Shown here: in pieces, positions 61,057-64,000 of the stretch
Numbering within the stretch: the stretch's first letter is position 1
Layout: each line of letters begins with the position of its first letter
Origin: Coemansia sp. RSA 487
Taxonomy: Eukaryota > Kickxellomycota > Kickxellomycetes > Kickxellales > Kickxellaceae
Direction: 5' to 3'
Length of the DNA stretch: 64,000 bases
Assembly (NCBI GenBank): GCA_027577595.1
Contig: JANBRJ010000066.1
Location: forward strand, 1 to 64,000
Notes under the pieces: generated by a model
Told to the model about the DNA's origin: nothing
The model's database searches: none
The model's input: the letters and a program-made list of their open reading frames with translations, nothing else
Position numbers and translations under genes: made by a program

Positions 61057-62079
61057 TTATGCAAGCTGCTGGCGAATCTCTTCGGCAAAATCTGGTTTTG
61101 CGGGTTTTTCGATGCCTTCGCCACGCTCAAAGCGCACAAAGGACGCGATCTCCACGGGCGCACCAATCTCATTGGAAACCTTTGCAAGCACCTCGCCAAT
61201 GGTCCCTCCACCAAAGAGAAACTGCTGCGCCTCAAGGACCACAACCTCGGGGCCTTCGTTCCCATTTTCAACACCACTTGTCCGAGCGCGCTCCCACTCT
61301 GCAATCGTTGCATATCGTGGAGCATAGCCAACCACCTGCTGTGCAAGACGCTTGGTTAGCTGATTGAGCGCATGTCTGTGCTGGCTGTTGCAGATACTGC
61401 TTCGAACCGCAACAAGGCCGCCAATCTTTCCGGTTGAGACACCGCTACTCCCAGAAACCCCGCCGTGTACATAGCCGCTGACTACAATGCTATCCACCGC
61501 ACCAGGAGATCCGACAGTCTTCCCTCTGCGCAGAACAATGTTCTCTCCAAGTCGGCCAATTGTCTCTGTGATTGTGTCTGCAACATTGTGGTTATCCAAC
61601 ATCTTCGTTGCTAGTTCCTCGGTCTCAATGTTGGCCAGAACACCGTTTCTGTCGCTTTTGGGAGACTGCTCCATGGCTGATCGAGCGATGGCTGAGGCTA
61701 GCTCAACAAACATTGCGTTACGTGCAACAAAATCGGTCTCACAGCCTATCTCAACGATCGATGCAACAGTCAGATCCTCGCTAATGTGCACCGCAATGGC
61801 TCCCTCAATTGCCGCTCGGTCCTTGACCTTTTCAGCCTTCTTTGCACCTGATGTGAGTGCATCCTTATCTAACCACTCTACCGCCTTCTCAATATCGTTT
61901 CCCACGCTAATAAGCGCTTCTTTTGCTTTGGTGATCGAAACTGGGTTTATTTCGCGAAGTCGTTTGAGTGCCTTGATATCGACCTTGGTTGCGTACGCAC
62001 GCACGCTTGAAGCGCCTGCCCGTCTCAGCGCGGCTGGGAGTTGGTTGCACAAGCAAAGAATCTTGCCGCTAGATAACAT
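61057..62079 (-). CDS. TSF1: Mitochondrial translation elongation factor Ts
   Basis: 340 residues from ATG 62079. A basic, Ser/Ala-rich presequence (LPAALRRAGASSVRAYA) suits mitochondrial import; cleavage is likely near residue 28. The UBA-like N-domain follows (LKRLREINPVSITKAKEAL, VEWLDKDAL). The core begins with EGAIAVHISEDLTVASIVEIGCETDFVARN, where the TDFVARN motif that displaces GDP from EF-Tu is intact. Two core subdomains follow, and the protein ends in EEIRQQLA. It recycles mitochondrial EF-Tu. Budding yeast has lost this gene while fission yeast keeps it. Divergent from ADE8. Confidence 0.95.
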   Translation of the reverse strand: MLSSGKILCLCNQLPAALRRAGASSVRAYATKVDIKALKRLREINPVSITKAKEALISVGNDIEKAVEWLDKDALTSGAKKAEKVKDRAAIEGAIAVHISEDLTVASIVEIGCETDFVARNAMFVELASAIARSAMEQSPKSDRNGVLANIETEELATKMLDNHNVADTITETIGRLGENIVLRRGKTVGSPGAVDSIVVSGYVHGGVSGSSGVSTGKIGGLVAVRSSICNSQHRHALNQLTKRLAQQVVGYAPRYATIAEWERARTSGVENGNEGPEVVVLEAQQFLFGGGTIGEVLAKVSNEIGAPVEIASFVRFERGEGIEKPAKPDFAEEIRQQLA

Positions 62080-62391
62080 TCCAATTGCAATATTTTTATA
62101 CAAAATAGTTTTCCAAATACGAAATGAAAAAAGGCTGCAGCCTTGTCGCAAACCCCCAGAATAGTGAGCAAATGGCAAATGAAAGAAATTATAGAATAAA
62201 ATCGAGAGAAGGAAAGATAAAGCTGATCAATCCAGCTATAAGAAAAGTTGATGGTGAAAATCACGGTAACAGGCAAGTGTTTCTTTTTTAGCTTTGCATT
62301 TGTCTTTTGTCTGTTGCTTTCTTTAATATACTGCTTGGCCGACATTTAGTTCGTACAAACTCATTTGCGTACTTTTAAATTTGCTTCTCAA
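62080..62391. promoter_or_regulatory. Divergent promoter region EF-Ts/ADE8
   Basis: 312 bp between start codons, AT-rich throughout, no recognised site. Confidence 0.45.
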
Positions 62392-62994
62392 ATGGACAAA
62401 CGGATTGTTGTGCTAATCTCGGGCAGCGGGACCAATTTGCAAGCCCTAATCGACGCAGATAAGAAAGGACAGCTCGGCGGCAAGATCGCGCTTGTGGTGA
62501 GCAACAAGAAGAGCGCATATGGACTGGTTCGTGCTGCAGATGCTGACATACCGACGTTTACACAAACGCTAAAGGAGTACAGGGATGCTGGGAAGAGCCG
62601 TGAGGACTTTGATCAGGACCTTGCCAAGCACATTGCCTCAACGCAGAATCCAGACCTCATTGTGCTTGCGGGCTGGATGCACATCCTTTCGCCTGCTTTC
62701 ATTGACGCCTTTAGCGGCAAGATAGTCAACCTACATCCTGCGCTGCCTGGCGAGTTTGACGGCGCGCATGCGATTGACCGAGCGTACAGCGAGTTTTTGG
62801 ACGGCAAAAGGACGGGGACTGGTGTCATGGTACATTATGTTATTCCGGAGGTTGACAAGGGCGAGCCAATTCTTACCCAGAAAGTCCCTTGCGTGGAGGG
62901 CGATTCGCTGCAAGACTTGGAAAACCGCATACATGCTGTTGAACACGAGATTCTTCCCAAAGCAGTTAAGCTTGTGCTAGACCATAGCACATAG
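62392..62994 (+). CDS. ADE8: Phosphoribosylglycinamide formyltransferase (GART)
   Basis: 200 residues from ATG 62392, the usual length of a monofunctional enzyme. The phosphate-binding start is RIVVLISGSGTNLQALI. The folate/active-site block is AGWMHILSPAFIDAF then NLHPALPG with N113 and H115, and D155 sits in VIPEVDKGEPI, completing the Asn-His-Asp catalytic set. It transfers a formyl group from 10-formyl-tetrahydrofolate to GAR in purine synthesis in the cytosol. The intact catalytic residues and length indicate a working gene. It is not fused to GAR synthetase or AIR synthetase, as usual for fungi. Confidence 0.96.
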   Translation: MDKRIVVLISGSGTNLQALIDADKKGQLGGKIALVVSNKKSAYGLVRAADADIPTFTQTLKEYRDAGKSREDFDQDLAKHIASTQNPDLIVLAGWMHILSPAFIDAFSGKIVNLHPALPGEFDGAHAIDRAYSEFLDGKRTGTGVMVHYVIPEVDKGEPILTQKVPCVEGDSLQDLENRIHAVEHEILPKAVKLVLDHST

Positions 62995-63200
62995 ACGGAA
63001 ACAATCCAGCAGGCACTACGCGCTCTGTAACACAGCTCGAACAGCACACGGTTTTTTTTAAAAAAAAAAAAAGAATTCTGGCTACATTTGCGTATCTTAT
63101 CAAGTAAATACTCTAGTGGACTTTTGGTGGATAGACACAGAGCTCTAGAAATCTATTTATTCGCAGATGCACACGTAACCGCGGTGCCAAAAAGCACATA

Positions 63201-64000
63201 CTAAATGTTTGCTGTCTTATCGTTGCTCTGCTCGCAATCTACAAAAACCTGGTCCAGATCAAGATCGTCAAAGTCATAGTTGACCTTGGCAGTGGTGCTT
63301 GGTCTAGATAGGCGAGGGTTTGCGGCTGGAATTGCGCTGTCGTAGCGAATATATCCCTGCTGGTGCTTTGAGTGGAACTGTTTTCGTGGCACGGCAGCAT
63401 ACTCGCTTTGAATGAGGTCATAAAAGTACTTGTAGAAAAACATGAGCGCATCATACTCGCCGTCGTAACCACCAGACATGCTATCGCGGTAAAGAAAATA
63501 GATAGCCTCAATGGTGGCTAGATAGCTATCATCAAAGTTCTGGTACCTCCAGAACCGCGTTTTCCGTGGGCTTATTGTAACTTTTTGCATCCGTCCAAGC
63601 TCGGGATTGTCTCGAACCATCATCTTGGCTTGTGACCATGTGCCGTCAATAACAATCGCCTTATCAATCTGCTCAACATTCATTTCTGAAATGTTTTTTG
63701 CATCCTATATAATACATGGTAGCATCCTGGTTCAAATTCTGCAAAGGGCAACCATTTAGCGAGCCAGTCAGGTCAAGGGTTGAAGCTACAGTAGACATCA
63801 GATATGTTCATACGAGAATCGCAAGACACTTTACCGGCCCAGGAAACAGCAGTACAGTTCTGCTCGTGTCTACTCCGCTCATGCAATCTTCGGAATACGG
63901 CACTATCTCCACATCCTCGGGTGCAATGACCTTGGCATGCAATGCTGTCGATTTGCCGTTAACCTCCTTTGGGTGTTTTATGACATCTAGCTTGAATGGA
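63201..64000 (-). CDS. DTWD1: DTWD1-like tRNA-uridine aminocarboxypropyltransferase, 5' part outside window
   Basis: Exon (3') 63704-63201 and an upstream exon running from 63835 to beyond the window edge, with a 130 nt intron (donor GTAAAG, acceptor ATATAG, phase 0). The upstream exon reads PFKLDVIKHPKEVNGKSTAL, VIAPEDVEIVPY, TVLLFPGP; the next continues DAKNISEM then AIVIDGTWSQAKMM, FWRYQNFDDSYLATIEAIYF. This is the DTW (here D-G-T-W) fold that forms acp3U in tRNA D-loops with S-adenosylmethionine as donor. The K-H-P-x-E and F-P-G-P motifs fit DTWD1. The acceptor was chosen because an upstream in-frame stop excludes other joins and FPGP-DAK matches the family. The C-terminal tail of about 60 residues is acidic and not conserved. 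Confidence 0.88.

Noticed and set aside
63720-63740. GGTTCAAATTC resembling a tRNA B box
   Set aside because: It lies in the DTWD1 intron without an A box or acceptor stem around it.

Overview
This 64 kb window is nuclear DNA of a fungus. The genes are protein-coding on both strands, mostly without introns, and tightly packed. The nine introns I could place are short (70-185 nt) with GT...AG ends. Several features point to an early-diverging lineage, most likely Kickxellomycotina (Coemansia-like): a fungal Fanzor-type gene end, a zuotin that keeps both SANT domains, RBM42, DTWD1 and ZDHHC1/11-like genes that budding yeast lacks, mitochondrial EF-Ts, and long low-complexity insertions in regulatory proteins. 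The lineage is an inference; no rRNA is present to confirm it.

Layout. 1-310: 3' end of a Fanzor (eukaryotic TnpB-like) nuclease gene, cut by the window edge. 0.6-10 kb: PIN-like carrier, IRE1, a YIPF1/2-type Golgi protein, ribosomal protein eL34. 10-15.7 kb: an AT-rich, gene-poor stretch with two related four-helix membrane proteins of unknown function, a NIPA-type transporter with a cysteine-rich ectodomain, and a dispersed repeat. 15.7-29.8 kb: mitochondrial uS4m, zuotin, COQ11, phosphomevalonate kinase, RNA polymerase I/III subunit AC40, ataxin-10, a small HIRAN-domain protein, TIM23, RPT2 and a three-exon unknown. 29.9-42.9 kb: an RSC-type bromodomain/ankyrin/BAH protein, WBP11-like splicing factor, SKI8/WDR61, RAD2/XPG, a mannose-6-phosphate-receptor-like protein. 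43-57.5 kb: seven-helix receptor, HST2/SIRT2 deacetylase, C2H2 factor, three-exon coiled-coil protein, NPR3 (GATOR1/SEACIT), CTR-like copper transporter. 57.6-64 kb: RBM42, DHHC acyltransferase, mitochondrial EF-Ts, ADE8 and the 3' part of DTWD1.

The genes are mainly housekeeping and do not form one pathway. There are several head-to-head pairs sharing 0.3-0.7 kb intergenic regions: uS4m/ZUO1, COQ11/ERG8, TIM23/RPT2, RSC/WBP11, RAD2/M6PR-like, NPR3/CTR, EF-Ts/ADE8. COQ11/ERG8 is the one with an obvious metabolic link, because ERG8 feeds the polyprenyl tail of coenzyme Q.

The most unusual items are the Fanzor end, a dispersed repeat in three copies (one carrying a tRNA-like A box, possibly a SINE), the orphan four-helix tandem pair, the stand-alone HIRAN protein, the enlarged IRE1 and the bromodomain/ankyrin architecture. 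I found no rRNA or convincing tRNA genes, no CRISPR array and no retrovirus, LTR or Polinton-like element.
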